64,000 bases of DNA from the NCBI RefSeq assembly GCF_023159225.1, contig NC_063168.1, forward strand, positions 49,927,776-49,991,775. The letters run 5' to 3'. The notes under the pieces were generated by a model. The model was not told the origin of the DNA and did no database searches. It was given only the letters and a program-made list of their open reading frames with translations. The translations under genes were made by a program, and so were the position numbers. The DNA is from Perognathus longimembris pacificus (taxonomy: Eukaryota > Chordata > Mammalia > Rodentia > Heteromyidae). Below, piece by piece: positions 9,715 to 21,313 of this stretch (position 1 is its first letter; each line of letters begins with the position of its first letter).

Positions 9715-10022
9715 TGTTGTGCCAAGTTGCAAGACCACCCCCAAGAAGACCACTGAGATTCAGACACTCCGAAATGCAAAAGCAAGGCAAGGGTTTATTT
9801 AACGAGCTGCCAACTCGGGCCTCGTCCTACCCACCGACACAGCGGAGGTTAGGAGGAAGCCCCGAGCTGTGATTACACAGGGCTTATAAAGGCAAAGAAC
9901 AAGGTTACAACAATCAGCTGTGCAAGCAAGATTAGAACACAGGTACAAATCCGATTGGCTCGGGGTTCGATTCTAAAATGGGGTTCACGTGGTGGGGCCT
10001 GACTTCAAAGTCTGGCACCTCA
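9715..10022 (-). repeat. 5' LTR of the ERV
   Basis: Same 308-bp sequence as 6989-7296 with one difference. TATA-like element at 9885-9892, CCAAT box at 9954-9958 and AATAAA at 9794-9799. This copy would drive minus-strand transcription of the provirus. Confidence 0.93.
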
Positions 10023-10195
10023 TTCTTATGTCAAAAAAAAAAAAAAAAAAGCTAGAAGTAGAGCTCTTGTTCAAGTGCTAGGATGCCTTGGACATATAGC
10101 TCAGAGACAGTGCCCAAGCCTGGAGTGTAAGCCCCTGGACCAGCAAAACAATGAAAAGAAAAGAGGGAGAGAACTATGAAGAGGTAACTTCAGAA

Positions 10196-10335
10196 TTGAC
10201 AGAAAAGGAAGGGCGGTGTTGGCAAGGATAAGGGAGAACAATGAAAGGAGTGACACTGATCAAGATGTACTGTATTCATCAACTACTTTGTTGAATAGCT
10301 GCTCCTTTGTATAACTACTTAAAGATAATAAAAAT
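10196..10335 (+). repeat. Unclassified retroposon 3' end, copy 1
   Basis: The order gtgacactgatcaagatg, gctcctttgtataactac, ttaaagataataaa recurs at 34690-34905 and, inverted, at 47505-47665. The shared end with a polyadenylation-like aataaa suggests a LINE-type 3' end, but the family is not identified. Confidence 0.6.
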
Positions 10336-10337
10336 AG

Positions 10338-10557
10338 GGGCTGGGGATATAGCCTAGTGGCAAGAGTGCCTGCCTCGGTATACCCGAGGCCCTAGATTCG
10401 ATTCCCCAGCACCACATATACAGAAAACGGCCAGAAGTGGCGCTGTGGCTCAAGTGGCAGAGTGCTAGCCTTGAGCGGGAAGAAGCCAGGGACAGTGCTC
10501 AGGCCCTGAGTCCAAGGCCCAGGACTGGCAAAAAAAAAAAAAAAATAGGTCAAAAAA
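10338..10557 (+). repeat. IDL-Geo SINE
   Basis: Begins ggctggggatatagcc, contains ggccagaagtggcgctgtgg and ends ccaggactggc with an A-rich tail. The 15-bp duplication agataataaaaatag lies at 10323-10337 and 10558-10572, so it landed in the end of the preceding repeat. Confidence 0.93.
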
Positions 10558-10572
10558 AGATAATAAAAATAG

Positions 10573-11290
10573 ATAAGAAAAAAAAAGTTCTCCCAGATTA
10601 TGAGTTCTATAAAATTCTATGCACAAATTTCATGTACAAATATTTCAAATAAATTGAAGAGGAGGCAAGATATTCTAACTCAGTCAGTAAAATTAGCACT
10701 ATTCTGATACTAGGCCCAGACAAACATATAGCAAAAAGAAAAGAAAAGGAAACTACAGGCTGGTATCCCTCATGAGTATAAATGCAAAAAAAAAAAATCA
10801 CAAAATTCAACAAATGGAATGTAATACTATGCAAAAAGGAAAATACATCAGAACATTACCCCATGGAATGCAAAGTTAGTTTGATGTTTTTAAAAATCAA
10901 TTATATTTTACTATATTAACAGACTAAAAAGAAAACACATATGGCCATCTCAATAGCTACAAAAAAGGATTTGAAGAAAAATCCTTTCATGATTTAATAC
11001 ATTTATTTTTATTTTTGACTTTAACATAAAGCAGCTATCAGAAAAGCAGAAAATTTCAATTTGAGAGAGACCAGAGCTAAGAAAACTAAGGCTAATATAA
11101 TGTATAATGGGAAAGATTGTGAATTTTTCCTTTGTGACCATGAATGGTACAAGATTAACCACTGTCACTGTTTCTATTCACATTGTACTATAAAATAAGA
11201 CATAATGTAAGTCTAGATTGGACAACAAGAAGAAAAATTGTCTTTATTTTCTGACAACATAATTGTCCACATAGAAAAATTTATAGAACA
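10573..11290 (+). repeat. Degraded L1 ORF2 (reverse transcriptase region)
   Basis: The phrases aggcccagacaaacatatagc, ggaaactacaggctgg, ccatggaatgcaaagttag, catatggccatctcaatag and gtataatgggaaagattg occur in the order of L1 ORF2. Stops are in all frames. It continues after the SINE at 11362-11612. Confidence 0.75.
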
Positions 11291-11342
11291 CACACAGACA
11301 CACACAGACACACACAGACACACACACACACACACACACAAT
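11284..11342. repeat. (CACACAGA)n/(CA)n microsatellite
   Basis: Repeats of cacacacaga pass into pure CA just 5' of a SINE. Confidence 0.95.
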
Positions 11343-11361
11343 ACAGACAAGCTGGTAGCTG

Positions 11362-11612
11362 GTAGCTGGGTTCTGGTAGCTCACACCTATAATTCTAGCT
11401 ACTCAGGAGACTGAGATCTGAGGATTGCAGTTTGGAGCTTGCCCAGGTAGGAAGGTCTGTGAGACTCTTATCTCCAATTAACCACCAAAAACCTGGAAGT
11501 GGAGGTGTAGCTCAAAAGGTAGAGTGCTAGCCTTAAACACAAAAGCTCAGGGACACTGCCTAAGCCCTGACTGAGTTCAAGCCCCACAACCAGTAAAAAA
11601 AAAAAAAAAAAA
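11362..11612 (+). repeat. 7SL-Geo dimeric SINE
   Basis: Full dimer from ctgggttctggtagctcac to ttcaagccccacaaccag plus an A-run. An 8-bp word, gctggtag, is tandemly repeated at its left edge. Confidence 0.88.
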
Positions 11613-11745
11613 ACCCACTACAGAACAAACAAGTAAGTTAAGAAATGTTACAGGATAAAAATATCAACATAAAAACACACTTGTAAATAGTTAAATTTGA
11701 AATTACATAAACAATAGCATTTATGACCACATGAAAATTGTAAAT
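11613..11745 (+). repeat. L1 ORF2 remnant, continued
   Basis: The phrases aatgttacaggataaaaatatc and aacaatagcatttatgacc continue the L1 order broken by the SINE at 11362-11612. Confidence 0.6.
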
Positions 11746-11747
11746 GA

Positions 11748-11965
11748 GCTGGGTGCTGGAGGCTCATCCGTGTAGTCCTAGCTACTTAGAAGGTTGAGAT
11801 CTGAGGATCAAGGTTCAAAGCCAGACTGGGCAGAAAAGGCCATGAGATTCTTATCTCCAATTAACCACCAGAAAATTGGAAGTGGAACTGTGGCTCAAAG
11901 TGTAGAGTACTAGCTTTGAGTGGAAAAAGCCCAGATCTTGAGTTTAAGCCATACAATTGACAAAA
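11748..11965 (+). repeat. 7SL-Geo dimeric SINE, diverged
   Basis: From gctgggtgctggaggctcat to gagtttaagccatacaattg; linker ttatctccaattaaccacc is intact. Confidence 0.85.
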
Positions 11966-11998
11966 GAAAGATTCTTCACCAAAAATTTTAATTTAATT

Positions 11999-12204
11999 AT
12001 TTTTTTTTTTTGGCCAGTCCTGGGCCTTGGACTCAGGGCCTGAGCACTGTCCCTGGCTTCTTCCCGCTCAAGGCTAGCACTCTGCCACTTGAGCCACAGC
12101 GCCACTTCTGGCCGTTTTCTGTATATGTGGTGCTGGGGAATCGAACCTAGGGCCTCGTGTATCCGAGGCAGGCACTCTTGCCACTAGGCTATATCCCCAG
12201 CCCC
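11999..12204 (-). repeat. IDL-Geo SINE
   Basis: Almost the same sequence as the copy at 1667-1883, including the uncommon cttcccgctcaagg and gtatccgaggcaggc words, so both derive from one young subfamily. Confidence 0.92.
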
Positions 12205-12254
12205 GCCCCCAGGTTCCATCTTTAGCACTGAAAACAAACATTAAAAAACAAAAC

Positions 12255-12455
12255 AGGGGCTAGGAATATGGCCTAGTGGCAACAGTGCTTGCCTTGTATA
12301 CATGAAGCCCTGGGTTCGAATCCCCAGCACCACATATATAGAAAATGGCCAGAAGTGGCGCTGTGGCTGAAGAGGTAGAGTGCTAGCCTTGAGCAAAAGG
12401 AAAGCCAGGGACAGTGCTCAGGCCCTGAGTCCAAGGCCCAGGACTGGCAAAACAA
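12255..12455 (+). repeat. IDL-Geo SINE
   Basis: Full dimer from ggggctaggaatatggcc to ccaggactggcaaaac, adjacent to but opposite in orientation to the previous copy. Confidence 0.9.
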
Positions 12456-12465
12456 CAACATCAAA

Positions 12466-12690
12466 GCTGGTCACTGGTAGCTTATGCCTATAATTCTAGC
12501 TACTCAGGAGACTGACATCTCAGGATCAAGGTTCAAAGCCAGCCCAGGCAGAAATGTCCCAGAGGCTCTTATCTCCAATAAACTACTTAGAAAAATCTGG
12601 AAGTGGTGCTGTGGTAGAAAACTAGCTTTGAGCACAAAGAGACTCAGGGACAGTGTCTAGGGCCTGAGTTCAAGCCTCAGGACTGGCAAA
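12466..12690 (+). repeat. 7SL-Geo dimeric SINE
   Basis: Left arm ctggtagcttatgcctataa, linker ttatctccaataaactact, right arm shortened before agaaaactagctttgagc. Confidence 0.85.
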
Positions 12691-12769
12691 ACAAAAACAA
12701 AAATAGAAACCCTCATTCAATTACATATATGTGGCTTATTGTGTGTCAATTGTATCAAATAAACTTTTT

Positions 12770-12969
12770 TTTTTTTGGCCAGTCCTGGGCCTTGAACTCA
12801 GGGCCTGAGCACTGTCTCTGGCTTCTTTTTTGCTCAAGGCTAACACTCTGCCACTTGAGCCACAGTGCCACTTCTGGCTGTTTTCCATATATATTATGCT
12901 AAGGAATCGAACCCAGGGCTTCATGTATATGAGGCAACCACTCTTGCCACTAGGCCATACTCCCAGCCC
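12770..12969 (-). repeat. IDL-Geo SINE
   Basis: Framed by a 15-bp target-site duplication, tcaaataaacttttt, at 12755-12769 and 12970-12984. Confidence 0.94.
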
Positions 12970-12984
12970 TCAAATAAACTTTTT

Positions 12985-15390
12985 AAAAAGTGCTATCCAG
13001 GTGCTTCTAATGTACAGCTAACTTAGGGACCACTGGAGCACATATATATATAACTCTCCTAAATCCCTCAGCTTTTGCCTTACAAATCGAGCCACCATTA
13101 ACCCACAGAGTTGTCTACTGTCCAGATTCCAGTCCTGTTGCAAGTATAAAACTTACAGGACAACCATAGAACAAACATATAAATCATCTAATAATTTCAT
13201 TCTAGTAATTCCAGGGCATTCATTTTAAGCCACAGGGAGGCATGAGATTTAAAAAAAAAAATTACTAACCAGACATAAAATACAGCAAGTCTCCAGCCTT
13301 TAAGCTTCCAGAACAATCAATCATTTGTGGTGCAGAGACAATTTTGGATCTGGTAATTTGGTGAAATTCCTCCTCCCATCCCTCATGGATTCAGCTTCTG
13401 TACTACTCTTAATTTATTGGAGTTTGTTATATGAGCCCATTCCATTTCCTGCTTCTCTTTTCCTTCAACCTGGTCTGCCGGGCTGCCAAGAATAGGTACT
13501 TGAGTATATTGAAGAAGTTGCTAACTTTATTATGTAAGTTATGTAAGATTTCCTTAAATAAGTACATTTCCCTTTTCTTCTTGATGACTCAAACAGAGCA
13601 CTCTATAAAGGGCTTGACAAAGGCTGAATCAGGCTGCTCTCTTTGTCTGTCCTGTCTTGTTCCAAGGCAAGAAAATGACTTAGAGTATCATATTTTAACC
13701 TTCCACATACATATGATTCACCTGAGATCCTGTCAAAATTGGGTTATGAGTTAGTGAGAGTGAGGTGCATTTCTAACCAGCTTCTCCCCAGCGATGCCAA
13801 GTTTCAAGGCAGATGACCTTTCAAAGTCCTTTCATCCCAGGGACATTGCCAACTAACAATGACCTTAATAGAGATGGGGTCAATCAAGTAAAAAAGAGGA
13901 ACACTATACTAGCACCACCCTTGATTACACTCTCTGAGTTATGAGTCCCTGCCTTATATAAATGTTTATACCTCTGGTAAGGAGGATTCACTGGCTGGGC
14001 ATAGCTGAAAATGTTTTAAGAAATGTTGGCTGGATTTTTTTTTCCATTTTTCTGGAAAGATTTTGTAATAGATAACATAGCTTTAGTAGGTTACGTTCAA
14101 TTAACCCAACTTAAGCCAGTTGAATACTGTTGCAAGCAACCCATGATTGCATGTACTCTATTCATTTTCCAAAGATAAGTGATACTGAGGTAGAGACTCT
14201 AATGTGCAGTACACCACTTAACTGATGTTTTCAGTTCTCCTGACAAATGGATTGATCTCTTTCCCAGATAGCAAGAAGATTAGATTGCATATCCTGAATT
14301 TCCTTGTTTGAGGCAGAGATAGCACTGTAAACAGCAGCCCTTGTTTGCAATGATTTAGAGTTACAGTAAAATCTGCTGGAATGAGTTGCAGGATAGCATG
14401 AAGGCATGGTCATGAATCTTCTTAGGGAAGCTGGCTTCCGTCACTGCATCTTTCCTGCTCGTTACTTACTTTCCCCCTTGGCCTATAAATCAAACTATGT
14501 TTGTTTGTTTCTTTTCCCCAAAATCAAAGTGAATTTTGGAAAGGAATAGCGTAGCTTAGTTCTGTCTAAGTCCAACACTGTTAAACAAACCAACCTCATG
14601 TGTATATGAGAATTGGTAAAAGTTCTCTTGATGTGCTTAGCACAAAATTCTTATTATCAGTTATTTTCCATCTCAGTTGACCTTGCTATGTAAATGAGCT
14701 TTTTAGCGAAAATGCAGAGGAGAAGGCAAACCACAAAGGCTAAGAGTAAATCCATATTCACAGCTCTGTGTTCCTTGTCCAGGATTTGTTATTAAGTGGT
14801 TACAAGGAGCAATTTTCTGTCTTTCAGTCCCTCCCCCTCTTTTTGGCAGAAGAATTGGAATCACCACTGGAGTGAATGTGGTAACCAGAGTAGTTCTATC
14901 AACAATGTGTGACAGGAGGGAGGGGATGTTGAAGCTACGCTGTCTGGACTATGGTTTTGGATGGAGTTTAGGATTTTTTTTTTAATTTTTTCTTTTTCCA
15001 GTTATTGCCAGAAAATTCAAAGTTCAAAGAGAGTAGAAAAGCATATTGATTAGTGCTGGACTGGTCAAAGACTAGATTTGTATCTTCTTTAAACTAATGT
15101 TTTACACATGGTCTCCTTTGTATTTAAAAGGATTTGTATTGTCTTGTTATTTAAAGAGGGGGATGAGCTGAAACCAATTCATCTTCCTGTCTTCTCCAAA
15201 TCATGGCATTTAATAGAAAGATATTAAATCTCTAGAAACCAAAGGAAGTGTGACTGGCACAAATGACCCATGATCTTCAAAGTCCCACTGGTGCCACAGA
15301 TCTTTCCCAGACATCCCACTCCTGTGACAATGTGTGAACAGACAACTGGAGAACCAAGCTGACCAACCACTTGCCCTGATGCCTACTCAT
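12985..15390. other. Unique DNA, no gene recognised
   Basis: About 2.4 kb without an identifiable gene, young SINE or tandem repeat. A 107-codon frame at 13431-13754 shows no recognisable domain. Confidence 0.5.
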
Positions 15391-15395
15391 CTTCA

Positions 15396-15614
15396 TTTTT
15401 TTTTTTTTTTTTCCAGTCATGGGGCTTGAACTCAAGGCTTGGGCACTGTCCCTGAGTTCTTTGTGCTCAAGGCTAGGGTCCTACCACTTAAGCCACAGCA
15501 CCACTTCTGGTTTTCTGATGGTTAATTGGAGATAAGAGTCTCATGGGGGATTTTTCTGCCCCAGCCTCCTGAGTAGCTAGGATTACAGCAGGCATTAGCC
15601 ACCTGTGCCAGCTA
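15396..15614 (-). repeat. 7SL-Geo dimeric SINE
   Basis: Right arm ggggcttgaactcaaggc, linker ggttaattggagataagag, left arm cctcctgagtagctaggatt. Imperfect flanking repeat around tactcatctt and tattcatctt. Confidence 0.87.
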
Positions 15615-16128
15615 CCTATTCATCTTGCTTTTGCCAAGTTTATGAAAGATATTTGGACCTGCTCATAGACATTCCATCCTTATCCCTATGTACATGAAAA
15701 ATAAAACCAACAACCTTATGTTGCCAGCTTACTGGGTGCATTGTATGTTTGATGCTTATTATCCTGATATTCATAGTGCAGAGGAGGTGAGGAACCTAAG
15801 ATCAGACAGATGATGTAATGTGCCCAGGTCCTCAAGGCCGTGATCCAAATTATAATCATGTGCAATACAACCATGCTGCAGACAATGACAGACCACATAT
15901 GTGATAGTAGATAGTAGAGGATAATGGAACTGAATATTTCCTATGACCTAGTGATTCATAACCCTCATAATATCATAGCACAATGCATTTTTAACATGTT
16001 TGTGGTGATGCTGGTATAAACAAACCTATGGTGCTGCCAGTTGTAGAAAATCCCAGCACATACCTACGCACACCATATAATACTTACAATGATAATAAAC
16101 AACTATGTTCCTAGTTTTATGGTTACCA

Positions 16129-16129
<1 letters not shown>

Positions 16130-16176
<47 letters not shown>
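16130..16176. repeat. (GT)n microsatellite
   Basis: About 23 GT units abutting the T-rich end of the next SINE. Confidence 0.95.
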
Positions 16177-16178
<2 letters not shown>

Positions 16179-16380
16179 GTACTGGGGCTTCAACTCAGGG
16201 CCTGGGTGCTGTACTTTAACTTTTTTCACTCAAGGCTGATACCCTATCTTTTTAGCCATAGCTCCACTTTCAGATTTAATTTTTACTGGTTGATTGGAGA
16301 GCAGAGCCTCATGAAATTTTCTGTCTGGGCTGTCCTTGAACCTTGATCTTCAGATCTCAGCTTCCTAAGTCAATATTGTC
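16177..16380 (-). repeat. 7SL-Geo dimeric SINE, diverged
   Basis: ggggcttcaactcagggcc, ggttgattggagagcagagc and cttgatcttcagatctcagc are in right arm, linker, left arm order; the left end is shortened. Confidence 0.8.
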
Positions 16381-16980
16381 CTTCTACTTATTAAAATAAA
16401 GGTAGCTAAAAAATGTGTTTTTCTGGCAGTAGGCTTGCCTATGTGTTGTTTACTGTCTCCCAGTTATATCAGGAATCCTTGACCTATATCTTTTAGCTTT
16501 GTGTGAGTTCACTTTGTAATGTTCATACTGTGTCAAAATACCTCATGATGTGTTTCAGTGGTGGGAAATATCCCACCATTGAGGGATGTGTGGCCATATA
16601 AGCAATTAAAAAATCTCAGAGCATCTAATCTTTCACCAGTAATCTGCTCCCACTCAACTCTTCAATTTAAAGTCATAGCATCATACTTTATAGAAGACAC
16701 CCTTTCCTATAAGTGCCTCCAACCGCCCCAAATTCCCAGGGCAAGTTCCTATAGCCATGTTTGTGTTTTAAACCCTACCTTATTGGTCAGAGCTGAGTGG
16801 GCTACAAGTTCCAGCAACATGACTGTTTCCATTGGAACTCTGAAACTGGGAAGGAGATATCCAGAGTTAATTCCTGATGTGGACAAACAATAATTTATAA
16901 GTTTAGGGTGGAAACAAAAGCTGAAAGTGGAGGAGAGCAAGATAGGGGAGGATAAAGGAGAGGAAAAAGGTGGAATAGGA
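16381..16980. other. Unique DNA
   Basis: Reading frame 16558-16893 (111 codons) has no recognised domain, and no repeat is identified. Confidence 0.45.
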
Positions 16981-16983
16981 AGT

Positions 16984-17206
16984 CAGGCAGCAGTGGCTCA
17001 TGACTCTAATTCTACTTAGGAAGCAGAGATCTCAGGATCTCAGGTAAGTCCATGAGACTCTTATCTCCAGTTAACCACCAAAAAGCCAGAAGCAGAGCAG
17101 TGGTTCAAGTTGGAGAGCATTAGTCTTTTGCAAAACAAGCTAAGTGACAGTGCCCAGGCCCTGGAGGTCAAAAGCCCCATGACTGACCCCCCGCCCCCCA
17201 AAAAAA
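16984..17206 (+). repeat. 7SL-Geo dimeric SINE, diverged
   Basis: gcagtggctcatgactctaa, cttatctccagttaaccacc and gtgacagtgcccaggccctgg mark the two arms; about 20 bases of the left arm are missing. Confidence 0.8.
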
Positions 17207-17756
17207 GATGAAATAGGTAGTAAAAGTAAAGGAAAGTAGAAACACAGAGTTGATAGTACATGGGAGTTTTTTTGGTCGATTTCCATTAATGGATTTGTTT
17301 CTTGTGTCCCAACAAGCCTTTCTTTCTTTTTCTCTTTCTTTATCTGGTTCAAGGTAATTTCTGTGTCATGCAATACCTACAAGATTCAGGAACCCTAACC
17401 CTGTGAATCTTCCCAGAGTCTGACTGAACATTCAAAAGCAACAGTTTGGCTCTCTAGTCTCTGCTCTTGTCTACTCCACCCTCCACAAAATCATCTCCAG
17501 CTTTGATTCAATCATCCCACTGTATTGCCTGAATCTAGGTTCTTCTTTTCCATTAAGCTCTACCCATAAGGGCAAAATTTCCTCAAATTTTGTTTTCCAA
17601 TGTGTTGCTTTAAGCACAAAAATCTTCAGTGGCTCACTAGGCTTTCTTGATGTTTCATGGAACAATGGATATGTTCCATGATAAAAGGAAAGTTGTAATT
17701 AGAGAAGCTTAGGGAAACCAGATTCTCCTTTGCTCGGTGTAATACCCACAGCATGG

Positions 17757-17797
17757 GGGTGGGTGGTGGTGGTGGAGGAGGAGGAGGAGGAGCAGAT
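17757..17797. repeat. (GGT)n/(GGA)n tract
   Basis: ggtggtggtgg passes into ggaggaggaggagg. Confidence 0.9.
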
Positions 17798-18445
17798 GGA
17801 AATGTCTACAGAATGCAGTACCTCAAACATCTTTTTGGCTTTCTGTCTGTGTGTACCATATTAGTTATCTGATTTGATTTACCATTCTCCCTTATCATTT
17901 TCTGATTACCTTTGTAATCAGGAAGAAAATGCCATCCCAAATACAATTCTGTTTTTCTGCCCTCCAATTTCTACTTTCCCACAGAAGGCTTCATGCCTGG
18001 CTAGAATCCCAGAGAATTCTTACTGTTTTGACTTTGTGTCTTACCTTCCTGCTAGCCATAGTCAGCTTTCTTTCTCTGATTGGCTTTGGGCTGAAATGAG
18101 AATGTCCTCAGAATTCACTGATAACCTGGGCAATGCAGGCATTTGCAATGAGATCAGAATAGCCACCGCCTCCTTCATTTCCCAGGCTTCTTCTAATTCC
18201 ACTCATTCTCTTCTCCTCATGTCACTCCCTTTCCCCCTGGGGAAGAAATGCTGATGTGTGTAGAGAGACTTAGGACCAAATAATACGGTCACATGAGTAT
18301 GTAGTTTACCTGACTGCTGCCAGGAATCCAGGCCAACTGGTCTGCTGCTGTGCTGAGATCAATAATTAGGGAGATCTGAGCTTTGAAAGAAGCCAGAGAC
18401 AGACCAGGAATCTTTATACTGTAGACAGGACAAAGGCATCAAAAA

Positions 18446-18450
<5 letters not shown>

Positions 18451-18500
<50 letters not shown>
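18451..18500. repeat. (TG)n microsatellite
   Basis: About 25 uninterrupted TG units. Confidence 0.95.
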
Positions 18501-18502
<2 letters not shown>

Positions 18503-19460
18503 AGAGGCATGGAGGGAAGGGATTGAATTGTAAAATTTAGGAGAGTGAAGAGGCCAACACCCACAAATGCAGTCACTGGAACACCCTGGTACCTGGTGGA
18601 GACCCATGAACCCAGTCCATGGGTCCTTTATTATAGCCAGCCTCACCTGTGGCTAGTTGCTACACTCCTGGGCTGTGACTTTATTTCAGTAGCCTAGGCC
18701 TTGGTCCTCCTCCAGTGCTGTGCTAATCTTGGAGGCAGTGGGCTCAGGCTATTGCAGCCCTGGTAACCACAGGACTTCCCACCCTATTCCACAGTATAGA
18801 GACTCCTTACATAACACTGGCATCTTTGGAGAAAGGACATGTTGGCAGCTAGCCTTGAGGCAGAAGTCCCTGTGGGAAAGGAAGGCATGGCCTCCAGAAG
18901 ACCTCTAGTACATAGCCATGGTAGGCTGGGCAACAGAATTATTAATCTTCCTGCACCTGGTAGATTCACGGGACACTGATAAAACAGTTGGCTTATAGAC
19001 TTCCCTAAGTGTCTGGTACTGCAGCATCCTCTACTGAGGATACGTTTAGAAAATACAGAAGGGGAGCTTCTTTTTCAAAGACTTTACTCCTAAGTTACCT
19101 TCAACTTTGCTCCCCGTTGTCTCTCCAACAAATTTTGCAATCAAATGAATTCATCTAAGGTGGCAAAGATATCTTCTATCTATATATCTATCTATAAATA
19201 ATCTACCCATCCAATAATTATAAGTACACAGTTCAGTTATTCATTTCAATATAATCTGACTTTGTTCATGAATTATGCTGATGGTCATCTCCATTGTTCT
19301 TTCAAGTTCCATTCCTCCCTTTGCTCTTGGCCTAGCCACTTTTGATAGCTGAGGAAATAACTCTCCGTTTGTCGATCCAGATTATTTTCACTTATTCAAA
19401 ACCAGTTTTATACTCTTCTAATCATCTGTTCTGGTCACTTCGAATATATTTGTAAATAAT
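18501..19460. other. Unique DNA
   Basis: No gene or repeat recognised in this ~1 kb; short frames lack known motifs. Confidence 0.45.
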
Positions 19461-20227
19461 ATAAACTGATATTTCTTTAGTGAAGGGGAAGACAATCAAC
19501 AATAAACATGACAAACATGTAAACTACACAATATGTAAGATGTAAGAAATACTATAGAGACAAAAAGCAAAGAAAATTGTGCAGGTCAAGGGTGATCAAG
19601 TGTTTCAAGGTGTGGGAGAAAGGGCACGTGGCCAGGTGGGCCTCATTGAGAAGGTGAGGTTTGAACATTGAAGGAATGAGGACATAATCAAAGTAGGTAT
19701 CTGGGACAAGAATTCTGGGATAGAGGGTATATAGGTACAGCAAAGACTCCAGTGTAGGAGCATGCCTAGTGTATTTGAGGAAGAATAAGGAGGCTGGAAT
19801 GAGGGAGGAAGAATGTCCAAAAAAGAAGATTGAAAAGTGGTGGGCAGAATGGACAGATAATGAGATTCTTATTGACAATTGAAAAGACTTGAATACTTAC
19901 CCTAAGAGGAATATGAAGTTATTAAAGAGTTTATCCCAAGAGAATTAAGGTTGGAAATCTTAAAGGGTTCTGATTGACAAGGGGGCATATTCTGAGATGC
20001 ATTTCAGAGGGATCACTGGGGGTTATGTGTGGAAGAAAATAGTAGAAACAAGGAACTTTGATAGGGAACTATAGTAGCAATCCAGTTGAGTGATGACAGT
20101 GACTTTGACTAGATAGCAGCAATGAAATTGCTTAAGAAGTGGTTGGATTCTGGATGTGTTTTGAAGATAATATTAATTCTTGCCACTGATGTGTATGAGA
20201 GGACAAAACCAGTCAAAGAAGATTCTA

Positions 20228-20267
20228 GTGTGTGTGCACGTGCATGTGTGTGTATGTGTGTGTGTCT
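20228..20267. repeat. Short GT-rich tract
   Basis: Imperfect gtgtgtgtgc/gtatgtgtgtg run within the ancient LINE remnant. Confidence 0.8.
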
Positions 20268-21102
20268 GGGCAACTGGAAGAACAAGGTTGATGGCAGTTG
20301 TGATTAAAAGTTTGGGGTGAGTATATCAAAAATTCAGTGGTAACCACCTTGAGTTTGGTGATATAGGTCATGCAGTTGCACATATGAGTTGAGAGTTCAA
20401 GGAAGAAGTCATGAGTATATTGATATATTTAGAATCATGTATTACTATGTGATCATTGAAAGAGGTGAATGATGGAAAAGGCAGAGAACTGAAGTCTGAG
20501 CACAATGAACTTTAACAATTAGGGGAGAGAAAAAAGATTAGGAACCAAGAATAAAAAGACTAAGAAGGCAGGAGAAAAAAATCAAGAGAGAAAATGTTCC
20601 AAGGTAAATATCAGTGAAGAAAATGTATCAAGGAGAAACAGCCAATTAAATAAAATACATAAGAGGAAAACAGAATTGACTAATGAATTTAGCAATGTTG
20701 CCATCAGGGTAACTTGGACAAGAACAATTGCTATGGAATAATGAGTATGTAAGCCTGATTTGGAGTTAGGTTAAGAAAGAAGTGGAGGATCAGAATTGGA
20801 AACAGCAAGCATTAATGATTCTTTTGAGGAGTTTGGTCTAAAGGGAAGCAAACAAATGGCACAGTGGCTGCCAAGGGAAATGCAAGTCATTAAAAAGTTT
20901 TGTAGTTTTTAAGATGCAACAAATAATAGCATCATTGTGTGTTAATGAAAGTGATACAGTAGACAGTAACAATTTAGAAGAGAAAAGGAAGAATTCCTGA
21001 AGTAATGACCTGGAGTAGGTGAAAGGGATGGGATTGGTGGAGGTTTTGCTTTCCTGGGAGGGTCATAGGTGGAAATAGGCCAAGTGTGAAGAAGCAACTT
21101 CT

Positions 21103-21313
21103 TTTTCTTGTCAGTCGTGGGGCTTGCACTCAGGGTCTGTCCCTGTCCCTGAGCGCTTTTGCTCTACCACTGAGCCACAGTGCCACTACTTCTGATTTTT
21201 GAGTAGTTAATTGGAGATAAGAGTCTCACAACTTTTGTGCTCCAGCTAGCTTCGAACCATGATCCTCAGATCTCAGAGCTAGGATTATGGGTGTGAGCCA
21301 CTGGCACCCAGCT
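21103..21313 (-). repeat. 7SL-Geo dimeric SINE
   Basis: A perfect 14-bp duplication, aagaagcaacttct, at 21089-21102 and 21314-21327 frames it. Confidence 0.93.

Larger units (their letters stand above)
6989..10022 (-). mobile_element. Gammaretrovirus-like endogenous retrovirus, coding-defective
   Basis: Two 308-bp LTRs in the same orientation flank 2418 bp. Read on the minus strand the order is 5' LTR, two-base spacer, primer-binding site, splice donor, minisatellite, integrase remnant, polypurine tract, 3' LTR. The LTRs differ at one base (7028 C, 9754 T, a CpG site), which indicates recent insertion. The interior has no long retroviral reading frame; gag, protease, reverse transcriptase and env are not recognisable and integrase survives only as broken pieces. 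It is therefore a non-autonomous provirus of class I (gammaretrovirus-like) type. No matching 4-6 bp target duplication is seen: the left flank ends gataa, the right begins ttctt. Confidence 0.93.
6887..10181 (+). repeat. 7SL-Geo dimeric SINE, split by an ERV
   Basis: The left arm is 6887-6988. The remainder resumes at 10023 (cttatgtc, A-run, gctagaagtagagc, then gtgtaagcccctggacc) with an A-rich tail. A near-perfect 14-bp duplication, aggtaacttctgaa at 6873-6886 and aggtaacttcagaa at 10182-10195, frames it. The ERV at 6989-10022 inserted later. Confidence 0.88.

Noticed and set aside
10338..10557. CTCF-like word ccagaagtggcgctg in the SINE right arm
   Set aside because: One base too short for the core motif and mismatched at constrained positions; present in nearly all copies, so not a site-specific signal.
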